This document shows positions 8,314 through 18,266 of a stretch of DNA of 64,000 bases, in pieces; within the stretch, counting starts at the first letter, position 1; each line of letters begins with the position of its first letter. The stretch lies in the NCBI RefSeq assembly GCF_015710575.1, contig NZ_CP065373.1:248001-312000 (forward strand). Reading direction: 5' to 3'. The notes under the pieces were generated by a model. It made no database searches. It had not been told where the DNA came from and saw only the letters and a program-made list of their open reading frames with translations. The translations under genes and the position numbers were made by a program. Origin of the DNA: Mycolicibacterium mengxianglii. GTDB taxonomy: Bacteria; Actinomycetota; Actinomycetes; Mycobacteriales; Mycobacteriaceae.

Positions 8314-9077
8314 GCGACCACCACCTCGACATCGCAGTCGGTGATCGCGGCGCGGGTGGCATCGTCGATCTCGGCGTCGGTGATCAGTGCGTCCACGTCG
8401 CGGAGCGAGGCGAAGCTGACGAAATCCTCGCGGCCGAGTTTCGACGAATCAGACACCACCACAACGAAACTCGCGCTGCTCACCATGGCTCGCTTCACCG
8501 CGGCCTCCTCAGTGTCCGGTGTGGAGAGGCCGTGACGGATGCTGATGCCGTTGGTGCCGATGAACGCGACGTCGACCCGCAGCGTGTCAAGCACCCGCAA
8601 CACGTGCTCGCCGACGGCGGCCTGGGTCAGGCCGCGGACCCGCCCGCCGAGCAGGTGCAGTGACACCGCGGGAAACGATGAGACCGAGGCGGCGATGGGC
8701 ACTGAGTTGGTCACCACGGTCAGCTCGCGGTCCTGCGGAAGCAGGGCGGCCACTCTCGAGGTGGTGGTGCCGGCGTCGAACAACACGCTGGCACCGCTGC
8801 CCGGCAGGTATTCCAGAGCCGCGCGGGCGATCGAATCCTTGTGGTCGGCCCGGTTGCTCTCCCGGTCGGCGACGCCGGATTCGACGACGTGCAGCGCGCG
8901 GGCCGGGACTGCTCCGCCGTGTACCCGGCGCAGGACGCCAACCCGGTCCAGCACTGACAGATCGCGACGCACCGTCTCGGTGGTGACGGCGTAGGTGGCG
9001 GCCAGTTCGGTGACGGAGGCGCGGCCACGCGACATCACCAGTGAGGCGATGGCCTGTTGACGCTCTTCGGGATACAC
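8310..9077 (-). CDS. DeoR-family regulator of the fructose PTS
   Basis: 255 residues. The N-terminal winged helix (~6-58; 'RQQAIASLVMSRGRASVTELA', 'TTETVRRDLSVLD', 'RVHGGAV') is classic DeoR. The C-terminal sugar-phosphate sensor (~75-235) has 'LFDAGTTTSRVA' and 'GTNGIS'. The likely inducer is fructose-1-phosphate or fructose-1,6-bisphosphate, as in other FruR/GlpR-type regulators (inference). GTG start at 9077 follows ggag. It is first in the fru operon and divergent from ptsI, with ten-base repeats between them as the probable binding sites. Confidence 0.92.
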   Translation of the reverse strand: MYPEERQQAIASLVMSRGRASVTELAATYAVTTETVRRDLSVLDRVGVLRRVHGGAVPARALHVVESGVADRESNRADHKDSIARAALEYLPGSGASVLFDAGTTTSRVAALLPQDRELTVVTNSVPIAASVSSFPAVSLHLLGGRVRGLTQAAVGEHVLRVLDTLRVDVAFIGTNGISIRHGLSTPDTEEAAVKRAMVSSASFVVVVSDSSKLGREDFVSFASLRDVDALITDAEIDDATRAAITDCDVEVVVA

Positions 9078-9110
9078 GATTCTCCGGTTATGTGGTTTTG
9101 CCCGCTCATG

Positions 9111-9150
9111 ATGTGTTGATATGTGTTGATTTGCGCTTGTTTATGTTGAG
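9111..9150. promoter_or_regulatory. Ten-base direct repeats, probable DeoR/FruR operator
   Basis: The sequence atgtgttgat occurs twice in exact tandem (9111-9120, 9121-9130). A looser fourth unit in the same register is ttatgttgag (9141-9150), with ttgcgcttgt between. The 10-bp period places each copy on the same DNA face. It lies in the 102-nt gap between the DeoR regulator and ptsI, so one site could control both transcripts. DeoR-family regulators often bind directly repeated sites. Confidence 0.6.
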
Positions 9151-9179
9151 TGTAGAGGATCTCCTGTAATCTGGCTCAC

Positions 9180-10880
9180 ATGTCTCTGTCATCTGTACCC
9201 ACATCGCCCGCCTCCCCGTCGGCCGATCTTCGAGGCGTGCCGGTAGTTCCTGGCGTGCGGTACGGACCGGTCATCCGCCCGGGTCGATCAGTGCAGGTCG
9301 ACGAGCTGCCATCGGAGCCTGACCTCGATGAATCCAACCGTGCAGCAGAGGTCGGTCGGTTCAGCGCCGCCGCTGCGGCGGTCGCCGAGCGGCTCCGCGA
9401 GCGGGCCGCGCATGCCAGTGGGGCGGCATCCGAAGTGCTGGGTGCCACCGCGATGCTGGCGCAGGACCGGGCCTGGTTGGGGGCCGCCGAGAAGCGGATC
9501 AACCAAGGGGCGCCCGCAACCCGGGCCACCGTCGAGGCCGTGGCGCAGTTCGCCGACCTGTTCACCCAGATGGGCGGCCTGATGGCCGAGCGCGTGACCG
9601 ATCTGCACGATATCCGTGACCGGGTGCTCGCCGAACTGAGCGGGCTGCCCGAACCGGGCGTTCCGGTCCCCGACGTCCCCTCCATCCTCTGTGCCCATGA
9701 CCTGGCCCCGGCTGACACCGCGGGACTGGATCCGTCCCTGGTTGTGGGGCTGGCAACCGCGCTGGGCGGGCCCACCAGCCACACCGCGATCATTGCCCGC
9801 CAACTGGGCATCCCCTGCGTGGTGGCCGTCGCGGGCTTGGACGACGTGGCTGCCGGGGTGCAGATCCTGGTGGACGGGACCCGCGGCACCGTCACCGTCG
9901 AACCGGACCCTGCACAGGCGCGCGCGGCGGTGCAGCGGTCGGACGAGACTGCGGCGGCCACGGCGAACTGGAGCGGGCCCGGTGCCACCTCGGACGGGCA
10001 TCCGGTGACGATCCTGGCCAATGTGCAGGACGCCGCAGCCGCGTGGGCGGCCCGGGATGTGCCGGCTGAGGGGGTGGGCCTGTTTCGCACCGAATTCTGT
10101 TTTCTGAACCGGGATACCGAGCCCACGGTGGAAGAGCAGGCCGGCGTCTACGGAGAGGTGCTCGAAGCGTTCGCCGGCCGCAGAGTGGTTATCCGCACAC
10201 TGGACGCGGGGTCGGACAAACCGCTGAAGTTCGCCCGCCAGGTGGAGGAGGAGAATCCGGCCTTGGGAGTGCGGGGAATCCGCATCGCCGAGGCCAATCC
10301 TGAGCTGCTGACGCGGCAACTCGAAGCCATCGCGGTGGCCGCCGAGCGTACCGGCAACACCCCCTGGGTGATGGCGCCGATGATCGCCACCGCCCAGGAG
10401 GCCGGGGCCTTCGCCGAGCAGGTGCGGGCGCACGGGCTGACGCCGGGGGTGATGATTGAGGTCCCCGCCGCCGCACTGCTGGCAGACCAGATCCTTGCGC
10501 AGGTGGATTTCCTGTCCATCGGCACCAACGATCTGGCGCAGTACACGATGGCCGCTGACCGGATGTCCTCCGAGTTGGCGACACTCACCGACCCTTGGCA
10601 GCCCGCGGTGTTGATGCTGGTCGACATGGCTGCCCGTGCGGGGATGAAGGCGGGCAAGCGTGTCGGGGTCTGTGGCGAGGCTGCCGCCGACCCGCTGCTG
10701 GCGTGCGTGCTGGCCGGACTCGGGGTCAGTTCGTTGTCGGCGGCCGCTGCCGCCGTACGTGCGGTGGGCGCCAAGGTGGCCTCGGTGACAGCACAACAGT
10801 GCCGGGAAGCTGCGCAGGCCGTGCTGGCCGCCGCGAGTGCCGGGGAGGCGCGGGCGGCCGCGCATGCGGTTCTGGAATAA
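9180..10880 (+). CDS. ptsI: PTS enzyme I (phosphoenolpyruvate-protein phosphotransferase)
   Basis: 566 residues. The phospho-histidine domain contains 'GGPTSHTAIIARQLG' with H201. The C-terminal PEP-binding barrel has 'GLFRTEFCFLNRD', 'SIGTNDLAQYTMAADR' and the active-site cysteine in 'VGVCGEAAADP'. It autophosphorylates from PEP and passes phosphate to HPr. It is divergent from the fru operon and shares its control region. ATG at 9180 lacks a strong ribosome binding site. The C-terminal ~50 residues are unusually alanine-rich. Confidence 0.96.
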   Translation: MSLSSVPTSPASPSADLRGVPVVPGVRYGPVIRPGRSVQVDELPSEPDLDESNRAAEVGRFSAAAAAVAERLRERAAHASGAASEVLGATAMLAQDRAWLGAAEKRINQGAPATRATVEAVAQFADLFTQMGGLMAERVTDLHDIRDRVLAELSGLPEPGVPVPDVPSILCAHDLAPADTAGLDPSLVVGLATALGGPTSHTAIIARQLGIPCVVAVAGLDDVAAGVQILVDGTRGTVTVEPDPAQARAAVQRSDETAAATANWSGPGATSDGHPVTILANVQDAAAAWAARDVPAEGVGLFRTEFCFLNRDTEPTVEEQAGVYGEVLEAFAGRRVVIRTLDAGSDKPLKFARQVEEENPALGVRGIRIAEANPELLTRQLEAIAVAAERTGNTPWVMAPMIATAQEAGAFAEQVRAHGLTPGVMIEVPAAALLADQILAQVDFLSIGTNDLAQYTMAADRMSSELATLTDPWQPAVLMLVDMAARAGMKAGKRVGVCGEAAADPLLACVLAGLGVSSLSAAAAAVRAVGAKVASVTAQQCREAAQAVLAAASAGEARAAAHAVLE

Positions 10881-10900
10881 TCGGACCGTAGTCCGGTTAT
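10877..10900 (+). terminator. Hairpin at the ptsI stop codon
   Basis: A 10-bp stem (10877-10886 with 10891-10900, one G-U pair) and a CGTA tetraloop begins at the last nucleotides of ptsI. It is a compact terminator-like hairpin without a U-run, placed between ptsI and the pirin gene. Confidence 0.45.
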
Positions 10901-10936
10901 ATCTGGCAGTTCATCGACTCGAAGTGAGGTGCTCAG

Positions 10937-11914
10937 ATGCCTGCCATCACCGCAGACGCCGCCACGTTGTTGACCCTGCCCCGGGTGCCGTTGCCGTCCG
11001 CGGCCGACACGGAACGCCCCGTCCGGTCCATCACCACCGGCCCCCGCGGTTACGAGGGCGAGGGGTTTCCCGTCGTCCGTGCGTTCGCCGGGGCGCGCGC
11101 CGCCGACCTCGACCCGTTTGTCCACATGGACCAGATGGGTGAGATCGAATACCAGCCGGGCGAGCCGCGTGGCACCGATTGGCACCCGCACCGCGGCTTC
11201 GAGACCGTCACCTACATGATCGACGGTCGATTCGCCCACCAGGATTCCCACGGCGGGGGCGGTCTGATCGCCGACGGCGCCACGCAGTGGATGACGGCGG
11301 GTTCGGGCATTCTGCACATCGAGACCCCGCCGGCGGAACTCGTCGAGAGCGGCGGGCTCTTCCACGGCATCCAGCTGTGGGTGAACCTGCCCAAGAAGGA
11401 CAAGTTCGCGTCGCCGCGGTACCAGTCCATCGAAGGTGCCGAAGCCGCGCTGCTGGCGTCAGCCGACGGCGGCGCACTGGTACGGATCATCGCCGGTGAC
11501 ATCGGCGGTCACCACGGCCCCGGTTCCACCCACACCCCGATCACGTTGGCGCATACGACAATCGAGCCCGCTGCTGAGCTCAACATTCCCTGGAACCGCG
11601 AGTTCAACGCGTTGGTGTACGTGCTCAGTGGCCGGGGAGCCGTCGGCCCGGTGCAGCACCCGATCCAACAGGGTCAGCTGGCCGTGCTGGGCCCAGGCGA
11701 CCGCATCACCGTCAGCGCTGACGCCGGTCAGGACTCCAACCGGCCCGCGCTGGAGGTGCTGCTGCTCGGTGGGAAGCCCATCCGTGAACCCGTCTTCCAG
11801 TACGGACCGTTCGTGATGAGCTCGAAGTCCGAACTCGTCGAGGCGCTGGAGGACTTCAACGCCGGCAAGTTCGGCACCGTACCGCCGAATGCGCTGATGC
11901 CACACCGAGTCTGA
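10937..11914 (+). CDS. Pirin family protein (bicupin)
   Basis: 325 residues with the N-terminal cupin metal site 'DWHPHRGFETVTYMIDGRFAHQDS' and 'HIETPP', matching the pirin metal-binding pattern H-x-H...H...E. A second, degenerate cupin covers ~170-290. Pirins act as metal-dependent quercetinases or redox-sensing cofactors; which applies here cannot be told. ATG at 10937 follows gaggtg. The gene stands alone between ptsI and pntA. Confidence 0.88.
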   Translation: MPAITADAATLLTLPRVPLPSAADTERPVRSITTGPRGYEGEGFPVVRAFAGARAADLDPFVHMDQMGEIEYQPGEPRGTDWHPHRGFETVTYMIDGRFAHQDSHGGGGLIADGATQWMTAGSGILHIETPPAELVESGGLFHGIQLWVNLPKKDKFASPRYQSIEGAEAALLASADGGALVRIIAGDIGGHHGPGSTHTPITLAHTTIEPAAELNIPWNREFNALVYVLSGRGAVGPVQHPIQQGQLAVLGPGDRITVSADAGQDSNRPALEVLLLGGKPIREPVFQYGPFVMSSKSELVEALEDFNAGKFGTVPPNALMPHRV

Positions 11915-12124
11915 GGTCTCACCTGCTCATCCGCACCCGCGCGGCCCTTGCCGAACGCCGGTGAGGGTCAACGCGGTCGTCCACGCCGCCCGGTCCCCAG
12001 GCTAATGTTGCGCAAATCGCAGGTGACAGGGTTCGATCACGGATCGTGGGAGTGATGCAGTGGTACGTCAGTGTGGGGCGATGAGTAGCGATCGCCCTCG
12101 AACACGTCGAGATCGAGACGGGGG

Positions 12125-13657
12125 ATGCGGTCCGTGCTGATCGGGGTCGTCAAGGAATCGGCGGCGGGTGAGACGCGGGTGGCGGCGACGCCGACCACCG
12201 TCGCGCGCCTGGTGAAGCTGGGTTACGACGTAGTCGTCGACCCCGAAGCGGGGGCCGCATCGAGCTTCCCTGACCAGGCATACAGCGATGCGGGCGCCGC
12301 GATCGGCCACGCGGTAGGCGCGGACATCGTCATCGCCGTCAACGCGCTCTCCGACGCGCAGCTGGATGCCCTCCGTCCCGGTACCACCGTCATCGGGCTG
12401 TTGGCCCCGGCGCTGAATCCGGATCGTGTCGCCGACCTGGCCCGTCGGCCCATCACGGCCCTGTCGATGGACGCCGTACCGCGGATCTCCCGTGCCCAAT
12501 CGATGGACGTGCTGTCGTCGATGGCCAATATCGCCGGCTACCGCGCGGTCATCGAAGCCGCACACGAATTCGGCAGGTTCTTCACCGGACAGGTGACGGC
12601 GGCGGGCAAGGTGCCACCCGCTCGGGTACTGGTGGCCGGAGCCGGGGTTGCCGGACTGGCGGCCATCGGCGCCGCGGGCAGCCTAGGCGCCATCGTGCAG
12701 GCCACCGACCCCAGACCCGAAGTGGCGGACCAGGTGAGATCCCTCGGCGGCGAATACCTCGCCATCGAGGCTGCCGAGGTCGAAGTGTCGGCGACCGGCT
12801 ACGCCAAAGAGATGGGCGACGACTACAAGGTCCGCGAGGCGCGGCTGTACGCCGAGCACTGCGCGAAGGCCGACATCGTGATCACCACCGCCCTGATACC
12901 GGGGCGACCGGCGCCCCGCTTGATCACCGCGGACATGGTCGCTGCGATGAAGCCGGGCAGTGTCATCGTCGACATGGCCGCGGCCAACGGCGGCAACGTC
13001 GAAGGTACGGTCGCCGGGCAGAAGACCGTCACCGCCAACGGCGTCACCATCATCGGCTACACCGACCTCGCGGGCCGGCTACCCGCCCAAGCCTCGCAGC
13101 TGTACGGGACCAACGTGGTCAACCTGATCACCTTGCTCACCCCGGAGCGTGACGGGCGTCTGGCACTCGACTTCGACGACGTGGTGCAGCGGTCGATCTG
13201 CGTGGTGCGCGACGGCGAACTGACCTGGCCGCCACCGCCGGTGCAGGTATCGGCGGCACCACCGGCTGCGGCGACGCCGGCCGTCGCACCGCAGGTACCC
13301 AAGGGGCCGATGCCGGCCGCGCGCCGGTACCAACTGGTGGGAATCGGTGCGGCACTGCTGTTCTTCCTCGCGGCGTTCTCTCCGGCGGGCCTACTCGGCC
13401 ATCTCACGGTGTTCGCGTTGGCGATCGTGGTGGGCTTCTATGTCATCGGCCATGTCCACCATGCCCTGCACACACCGCTGATGTCGGTCACCAACGCTAT
13501 TTCGGGCATCATCGTCGTCGGTGCGCTGCTGCAGATCGGTCATGGCGCGCCTGCCATCACCGTGGTGTCATTCGTGGCCATCCTGTTGGCCAGTATCAAC
13601 ATCTTTGGCGGATTCGCCGTCACGCGGCGCATGCTCGCGATGTTTACCAGGAGCTGA
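12125..13657 (+). CDS. pntA: NAD(P) transhydrogenase alpha subunit (PntAA-PntAB fused)
   Basis: 510 residues. The N-terminal NAD(H)-binding domain I (1-~375) has '[17 protein letters not shown]' and the Rossmann motif '[20 protein letters not shown]'. A Pro/Ala linker (~375-400) leads to four membrane segments (~405-508), which are PntAB in species where the gene is split, as in M. tuberculosis. With PntB it couples hydride transfer from NADH to NADP+ with proton flow. ATG at 12125 and GTG at 12134 are both possible starts. It is separated by 3 nt from pntB. Confidence 0.94.
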   Translation: MRSVLIGVVKESAAGETRVAATPTTVARLVKLGYDVVVDPEAGAASSFPDQAYSDAGAAIGHAVGADIVIAVNALSDAQLDALRPGTTVIGLLAPALNPDRVADLARRPITALSMDAVPRISRAQSMDVLSSMANIAGYRAVIEAAHEFGRFFTGQVTAAGKVPPARVLVAGAGVAGLAAIGAAGSLGAIVQATDPRPEVADQVRSLGGEYLAIEAAEVEVSATGYAKEMGDDYKVREARLYAEHCAKADIVITTALIPGRPAPRLITADMVAAMKPGSVIVDMAAANGGNVEGTVAGQKTVTANGVTIIGYTDLAGRLPAQASQLYGTNVVNLITLLTPERDGRLALDFDDVVQRSICVVRDGELTWPPPPVQVSAAPPAAATPAVAPQVPKGPMPAARRYQLVGIGAALLFFLAAFSPAGLLGHLTVFALAIVVGFYVIGHVHHALHTPLMSVTNAISGIIVVGALLQIGHGAPAITVVSFVAILLASINIFGGFAVTRRMLAMFTRS

Positions 13658-13660
13658 CCC

Positions 13661-15082
13661 GTGATCACGCTTGAAACCGCCGCACAGGCGGCATACCTCA
13701 TTGCTGCGTTGCTGTTCATCCTGGCGCTCGTCGGGTTGTCCAAGCACGACAGCGCCAAGGCCGGCAACACTTTCGGCATCGCCGGCATGACCGTGGCGCT
13801 GGTGGCCACCGTCGCATTGGCGGTCGGAGGGCAGCTCTCCTCGACGGCGTTGATCCTGCTTCTGGTCGCCGTGGTGATCGGCGCCTCGATCGGCTTGTAC
13901 CGGGCCCGGGTGGTCGAGATGACGGGCATGCCCGAACTGATCGCCCTGCTGCACAGCTTCGTCGGCCTGGCGGCAGTGTTGGTGGGCTGGAACGGTTTTC
14001 TGCACGTCGAAGCCGACCTGGGCTCTGCCGAAGCCGAGCATCTACGTGCTGCGGGCACTCTCGGCATCCATCACGCCGAGGTGTTCATCGGTGTGTTCAT
14101 CGGGGCCGTGACGTTCACCGGGTCGGTGGTGGCATTCCTGAAGTTGTCGGGCCGGATGAAGTCCGCGCCGTTGATGTTGCCGGGCAAGAATTACCTCAAT
14201 GCCGGTGCGCTGGCGGCCTTTGTCGCCTTGACGGTGTGGTTCGTGATCACCCCGAGCATCTGGCTGCTGGTCGCGGTGACCGCGGTGGCGCTGTTGCTCG
14301 GCTGGCACCTGGTGGCCTCCATCGGCGGCGGCGACATGCCGGTGGTGGTGTCCATGCTCAACAGCTACTCGGGCTGGGCCGCCGCCGCGTCGGGCTTCCT
14401 GCTCGAAAACGACCTGCTGATCATCACCGGCGCCTTGGTCGGATCCTCGGGTGCCTACCTGTCGTACATCATGTGCAAGGCGATGAACCGGTCCTTCATC
14501 TCCGTCATCGCCGGCGGATTCGGCTTGGAGGCAGGACCTTCCGAAGACCGTGACTACGGCGAGCACCGGGAGATCACCGCCGATGGTGTCGCCGAGCTGC
14601 TCGCCGGCGCCGATACCGTGGTGATCACGCCCGGGTACGGCATGGCGGTGGCGCAGGCCCAGTACGGGGTTGCCGAACTCACCCGCAAGCTGCGTGACCG
14701 GGGAGTCAACGTCCGGTTCGGCATCCACCCGGTGGCCGGCCGGTTGCCCGGCCATATGAACGTCCTGCTCGCCGAGGCCAAGGTGCCTTACGACATCGTC
14801 CTCGAAATGGACGAGATCAACGACGATTTCGACGACACCGCGGTGGTACTCGTCATCGGCGCCAATGACACGGTCAACCCCGCTGCCGCCGACGACCCCT
14901 CCAGCCCGATTGCCGGCATGCCGGTGTTGCGGGTGTGGAACGCCGACAATGTGGTGGTGTTCAAACGGTCGATGGCATCGGGTTACGCCGGCGTGCAGAA
15001 CCCGCTGTTCTTCCGGGAGAACGCCGCCATGCTGTTCGGCGACGCCAAGGAGCGGGTCGACGACATCCTGCGCGCGCTGTGA
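13661..15082 (+). CDS. pntB: NAD(P) transhydrogenase beta subunit
   Basis: 473 residues. The N-terminal half has about eight membrane segments, including '[18 protein letters not shown]', the conserved proton-pathway region. The C-terminal NADP(H)-binding domain III (from ~300) has '[13 protein letters not shown]', '[21 protein letters not shown]' and '[10 protein letters not shown]'. GTG start at 13661 is preceded by aggag overlapping the end of pntA, so the two subunits are translated in tandem. Confidence 0.95.
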   Translation: MITLETAAQAAYLIAALLFILALVGLSKHDSAKAGNTFGIAGMTVALVATVALAVGGQLSSTALILLLVAVVIGASIGLYRARVVEMTGMPELIALLHSFVGLAAVLVGWNGFLHVEADLGSAEAEHLRAAGTLGIHHAEVFIGVFIGAVTFTGSVVAFLKLSGRMKSAPLMLPGKNYLNAGALAAFVALTVWFVITPSIWLLVAVTAVALLLGWHLVASIGGGDMPVVVSMLNSYSGWAAAASGFLLENDLLIITGALVGSSGAYLSYIMCKAMNRSFISVIAGGFGLEAGPSEDRDYGEHREITADGVAELLAGADTVVITPGYGMAVAQAQYGVAELTRKLRDRGVNVRFGIHPVAGRLPGHMNVLLAEAKVPYDIVLEMDEINDDFDDTAVVLVIGANDTVNPAAADDPSSPIAGMPVLRVWNADNVVVFKRSMASGYAGVQNPLFFRENAAMLFGDAKERVDDILRAL

Positions 15083-15152
15083 TCTCGGCGCGGGGGTAGC
15101 ACGCCCCGCAGGTACTTCGAGAACGCCGCCGGCACAGGGGTTTCGGTGACGG

Positions 15153-17297
15153 CTAGCGCGCCGACTCCGTCTGCCGTGCCTTCGGATAGAGCAATTCCAG
15201 TTCACCCAGATTGGCCGCGACGGTCACCAGGGGCAGGGCATCGGCAACGGGGCGGTTCTCCGAGGGCGCTTCGGTGCGCAACGCCCCCACGAAATCGGCC
15301 ACGATGGCGTCGGCGCCGATCGGTGTGTCGGTACGTCCGGACATCCGGTCGGACACCAGCGCCGTATGCCGGTCGAGCACCGCACGGGCGCGGGGGTAAG
15401 CATCAGGATGGGGCGGATTGGCGATATCGGCGATCAGGTCCGCGGCGATACGTAACCGGATCGCGCGGTTGGCCTGCCGGACCACGGGAGTGCGGCTGTC
15501 GGTGGGGCCGCCGCTTTCGGACAGGTACTGGCGGATGCCGTCGTCGACGGTTCGGGACGCGGTGAGCGCCTGATAGCTGAGTTCGTCGACGATGTGGGCG
15601 GAGGTGCCCTGGGTGATGCGGGAGACCGCCGCCTGCAGATACCGGGTTCCGACTGCGAAGGCCGAATCGACGGCGGTGGCCACCGCTTTGCCGGACCCGC
15701 GTGGCCACAGCAGCAGCGACACCACGATCCCGACGGCCCCGCCGACCACGATGTCCTCGATGCGGATGAGGCCCACCTGCCATCCGCTGGGGGCGATCAG
15801 GTTGAACACGATCAGTACCAGCATGGTGAACGCGGCCTGCCCGGCGGCGAAGGAGGCCACCTCGGGCACGAAGGCGGCGACGAATGCCGCCAGCGGCAGT
15901 ATCGGCCACAACACGGCCGGGGAGACTCCGATCAACGCGATGATGACCGCGCCGAGGACAAAACCCAGCACGGTGCCACCGACCGCGCGTAACACCTTGG
16001 TGCCGGTGGTCAGTGCGCTGCTGCGCAGCACGGACATCGCGGCCAGCACCACCCAGAACCCATGTTCCACGGGAAACACGTGTGTGGTGGCGACGGCCAC
16101 GGCCAGTCCCAGACCCGTGCGCAGGCAGTTGCGGACCACCACGGCGCGGGTTGCGACGTACCCCGACGGGATGTTGGCGACGGCCTGGGCCTCGGACAAC
16201 ACCCGGACCGAGGCGCCCATTTCGGGCAGTTGGCGTCCCAGGACCCGCATCAACACCGGCCGGGCGTCGGCCGCCGCGGATGCGGCGATCACCCGCCCGG
16301 TGGCCCCGACGGTGGCGCCGAAGGTGCGGCGCGTCAGCAGCCGCCGCCCGACCTCGACGGCCTCGTGGTCAGCGGCGCCGCCGAGCATCTCGGCGATGTC
16401 CTCGCGGTACCGGCCCTGCGCCACCTCGCGCATCTGCAGCAGTGCCTCATCGAGTTCGGCGCGCGCCGAGGCCCGGTCAGCGACCCGGGCGATCCGCAGC
16501 AGCCGGGCGCTGGCGTGCAGCACGCGAACCGCCGGGTCGGTCATCACTCCGAGGTTGTCGGCCGTTTCCTCCTGTACGCGGTCGCACAGCCACTCGAGGT
16601 CGTCGATCACCCGCACCAGCGCCCGGCTGCCCGCGGTCAGGCCGACCGGTCGGAAGTCGCTGCCGACGTAGTTGGCCCAGAGGGCGTTCATCGCGCGGTT
16701 CACCTCTCTACGGTCCTCATGACCTTCGAGGTTCAGCGCCAGCGCGGCGCACACCCGGGCGGCGTGACGACGCAGATCGTCATGATGGCGGGGCGGGAAC
16801 AGGAACAGCGCCGCCGGCACGCACACCGCCAGCGCGATGGCCCAGCCCAGCAGCCGCTCTGTGACCGGCCCGACGGGCGTGCAGGCCGGCAGCACGAATG
16901 TCAGCAGGGTGGCGCGCTGGCCCGCGGCGATCGACGTGCTCAGCACGCCGGAGAACGTGATGGCGATGCCGAGGACGAACATTGCGGCGACCGCCAGCCA
17001 GGGTGACGGCGCCACCAGCGTGCCGATCGTGATGAGCGCGGCGCCGATCATCCCCAGGCCCGCATAGGACACCGCCCTGCCTGCCCGGTTACCGGGGAAG
17101 TCGACGACGATCAGCAGGGCGATGGACCCGAAGATCGCGAACATCGGAGTCTGTCCGTTGCCGACGGCAAAGCCGAGCCCGGCCGACACCGGGATCACCA
17201 ACGCTGCGCGAGCGGCGCGGCGCAACGCGTCCAATTCGGGGTCGCGGTTTCGCACCCGGTCGAGCGCCCGCTGCAGCAGAGTGCCCGCGGTGCTCAT
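15153..17297 (-). CDS. FUSC-family (fusaric acid resistance-like) membrane protein
   Basis: 714 residues in a repeated plan: a six-helix membrane block (~30-190), a cytosolic region of ~200 residues, a second membrane block (~395-530) and a C-terminal cytosolic region. This is the layout of FUSC/aromatic-acid exporter (AaeB-like) proteins. 'LRTGLGLAVAVATTHVFPVEHGFWVVLAAMSVLR' is a typical second-half motif. No partner membrane-fusion gene is adjacent, so the exported substrate is unknown. It is convergent with pntB and lies 33 nt downstream of the TetR gene at 17331-17894 on the same strand, so the regulator may control it. Confidence 0.85.
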   Translation of the reverse strand: MSTAGTLLQRALDRVRNRDPELDALRRAARAALVIPVSAGLGFAVGNGQTPMFAIFGSIALLIVVDFPGNRAGRAVSYAGLGMIGAALITIGTLVAPSPWLAVAAMFVLGIAITFSGVLSTSIAAGQRATLLTFVLPACTPVGPVTERLLGWAIALAVCVPAALFLFPPRHHDDLRRHAARVCAALALNLEGHEDRREVNRAMNALWANYVGSDFRPVGLTAGSRALVRVIDDLEWLCDRVQEETADNLGVMTDPAVRVLHASARLLRIARVADRASARAELDEALLQMREVAQGRYREDIAEMLGGAADHEAVEVGRRLLTRRTFGATVGATGRVIAASAAADARPVLMRVLGRQLPEMGASVRVLSEAQAVANIPSGYVATRAVVVRNCLRTGLGLAVAVATTHVFPVEHGFWVVLAAMSVLRSSALTTGTKVLRAVGGTVLGFVLGAVIIALIGVSPAVLWPILPLAAFVAAFVPEVASFAAGQAAFTMLVLIVFNLIAPSGWQVGLIRIEDIVVGGAVGIVVSLLLWPRGSGKAVATAVDSAFAVGTRYLQAAVSRITQGTSAHIVDELSYQALTASRTVDDGIRQYLSESGGPTDSRTPVVRQANRAIRLRIAADLIADIANPPHPDAYPRARAVLDRHTALVSDRMSGRTDTPIGADAIVADFVGALRTEAPSENRPVADALPLVTVAANLGELELLYPKARQTESAR

Positions 17298-17330
17298 GGT
17301 CCAACCGTAGAGCCGGGGCAGTCGACAGGG

Positions 17331-17894
17331 TCAGTCAGGTACAGATGCCATGTTGTCGCCCTGCAGGGCTCGCCGGACGTGCTCCTTGGTCAGCGAGGCG
17401 AAGGCGTCCTGATCCCGTGGCAGCGCGCACTGCTCGTAACCGACCAGCATGAACAGCGCCCATTTGGCGAAGACGTCGGCTCGGCGCTCGTCTCCCAGGA
17501 TCTCCAGGGCAGAGGCGTAGACCATGTCGTACCTGAGGTGGTCGAGCTTGACGACGGCGGTGCGGATACGGGGATCCACCGAACTCCAGGCGCGCACCGC
17601 GGCACAGGCGTCATGATGCAGACCGAGGCCGAGATCGATCATCAGCTCGATGCGCCGGTGCGGGTCGGGTTCGGCGGCGAGGTCGGCGAACCGGTCCAGC
17701 GCCACCGCCGTGAGCCAGTGCTCCACCAGCTGGTGGGTGTACTCGGCCCAGTTGCTGAAGTAGTGATAGAAGGAGCCGGTGGTAACGCCGAGGCGCGTGC
17801 ACACTTCGGCGAGTTTGAGCCCGCCGTAACCGACATCGGCGAGCACGTCGACTCCGGTCGCGAAGTACGCCTCCCTGGATACAGCCGTCCCCAT
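17331..17894 (-). CDS. TetR-family regulator
   Basis: 187 residues. The N-terminal helix-turn-helix (~8-52) includes 'GVDVLADVGYGGLKLAEVCTRLGVTTGSFYHYFSNWAEY'-type spacing; the recognition helix is around 'TTGSFYHYF'. The C-terminal domain has no recognisable ligand class. ATG at 17894 begins 'MGTAVSREAYF'. It probably shares a transcript with the downstream FUSC exporter gene, a common regulator-exporter pairing. A 372-nt non-coding region separates it from the divergent TetR gene at 18267. Confidence 0.88.
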   Translation of the reverse strand: MGTAVSREAYFATGVDVLADVGYGGLKLAEVCTRLGVTTGSFYHYFSNWAEYTHQLVEHWLTAVALDRFADLAAEPDPHRRIELMIDLGLGLHHDACAAVRAWSSVDPRIRTAVVKLDHLRYDMVYASALEILGDERRADVFAKWALFMLVGYEQCALPRDQDAFASLTKEHVRRALQGDNMASVPD

Positions 17895-18266
17895 AAACCC
17901 CCCACCCTTGAATTAGCCCTGGGCCGGTTATACCCCATGGCTATCGCTGACAAATCAATTGCCATATTCGCCGCGCCCGCTGGAGTTTTTCGTGCGCTTT
18001 TCGTTGCAAAGGCGTCTTTCGGCTGCTGATTTCACCGGCGCTCGAGATACGGAAACGCCATCGGGGCAGATAGTGTGACGTTTTGGTGACGCATCGGCTC
18101 GCCAGATCGCTCCCGACCGCGCGTGGCCGCGGCCCAGTGCGACAATCGGCGAGTCGACGTCGATAGGCGAATCCCGGGGGTAACCATTTATGGCTGAAAT
18201 CGCCGCACAACGACACCTTGTGAATTTCCGAAAAGCTGGTCCCGTGTCCTGTGGCACAATTTGACC
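17895..18266. other. 372-nt intergenic region between two divergent TetR genes
   Basis: No conserved gene is seen. It contains a direct repeat of gtgacg at 18075-18080 and 18086-18091 (11-nt period) and a perfect 10-bp palindrome, tcgacgtcga, at 18154-18163. Both could be regulator sites. A 24-codon ORF (ATG 18190, stop 18262-18264, gggggt 9 nt upstream) ends just before the GTG start of the next TetR gene and could be a leader peptide. The region is visibly less GC-rich than the coding DNA around 17,900-18,010, as expected of a promoter region. Confidence 0.5.

Noticed and set aside
17895..18266. tRNA or other structured RNA gene
   Set aside because: No cloverleaf or conserved T-loop sequence could be found in this largest gene-free stretch.
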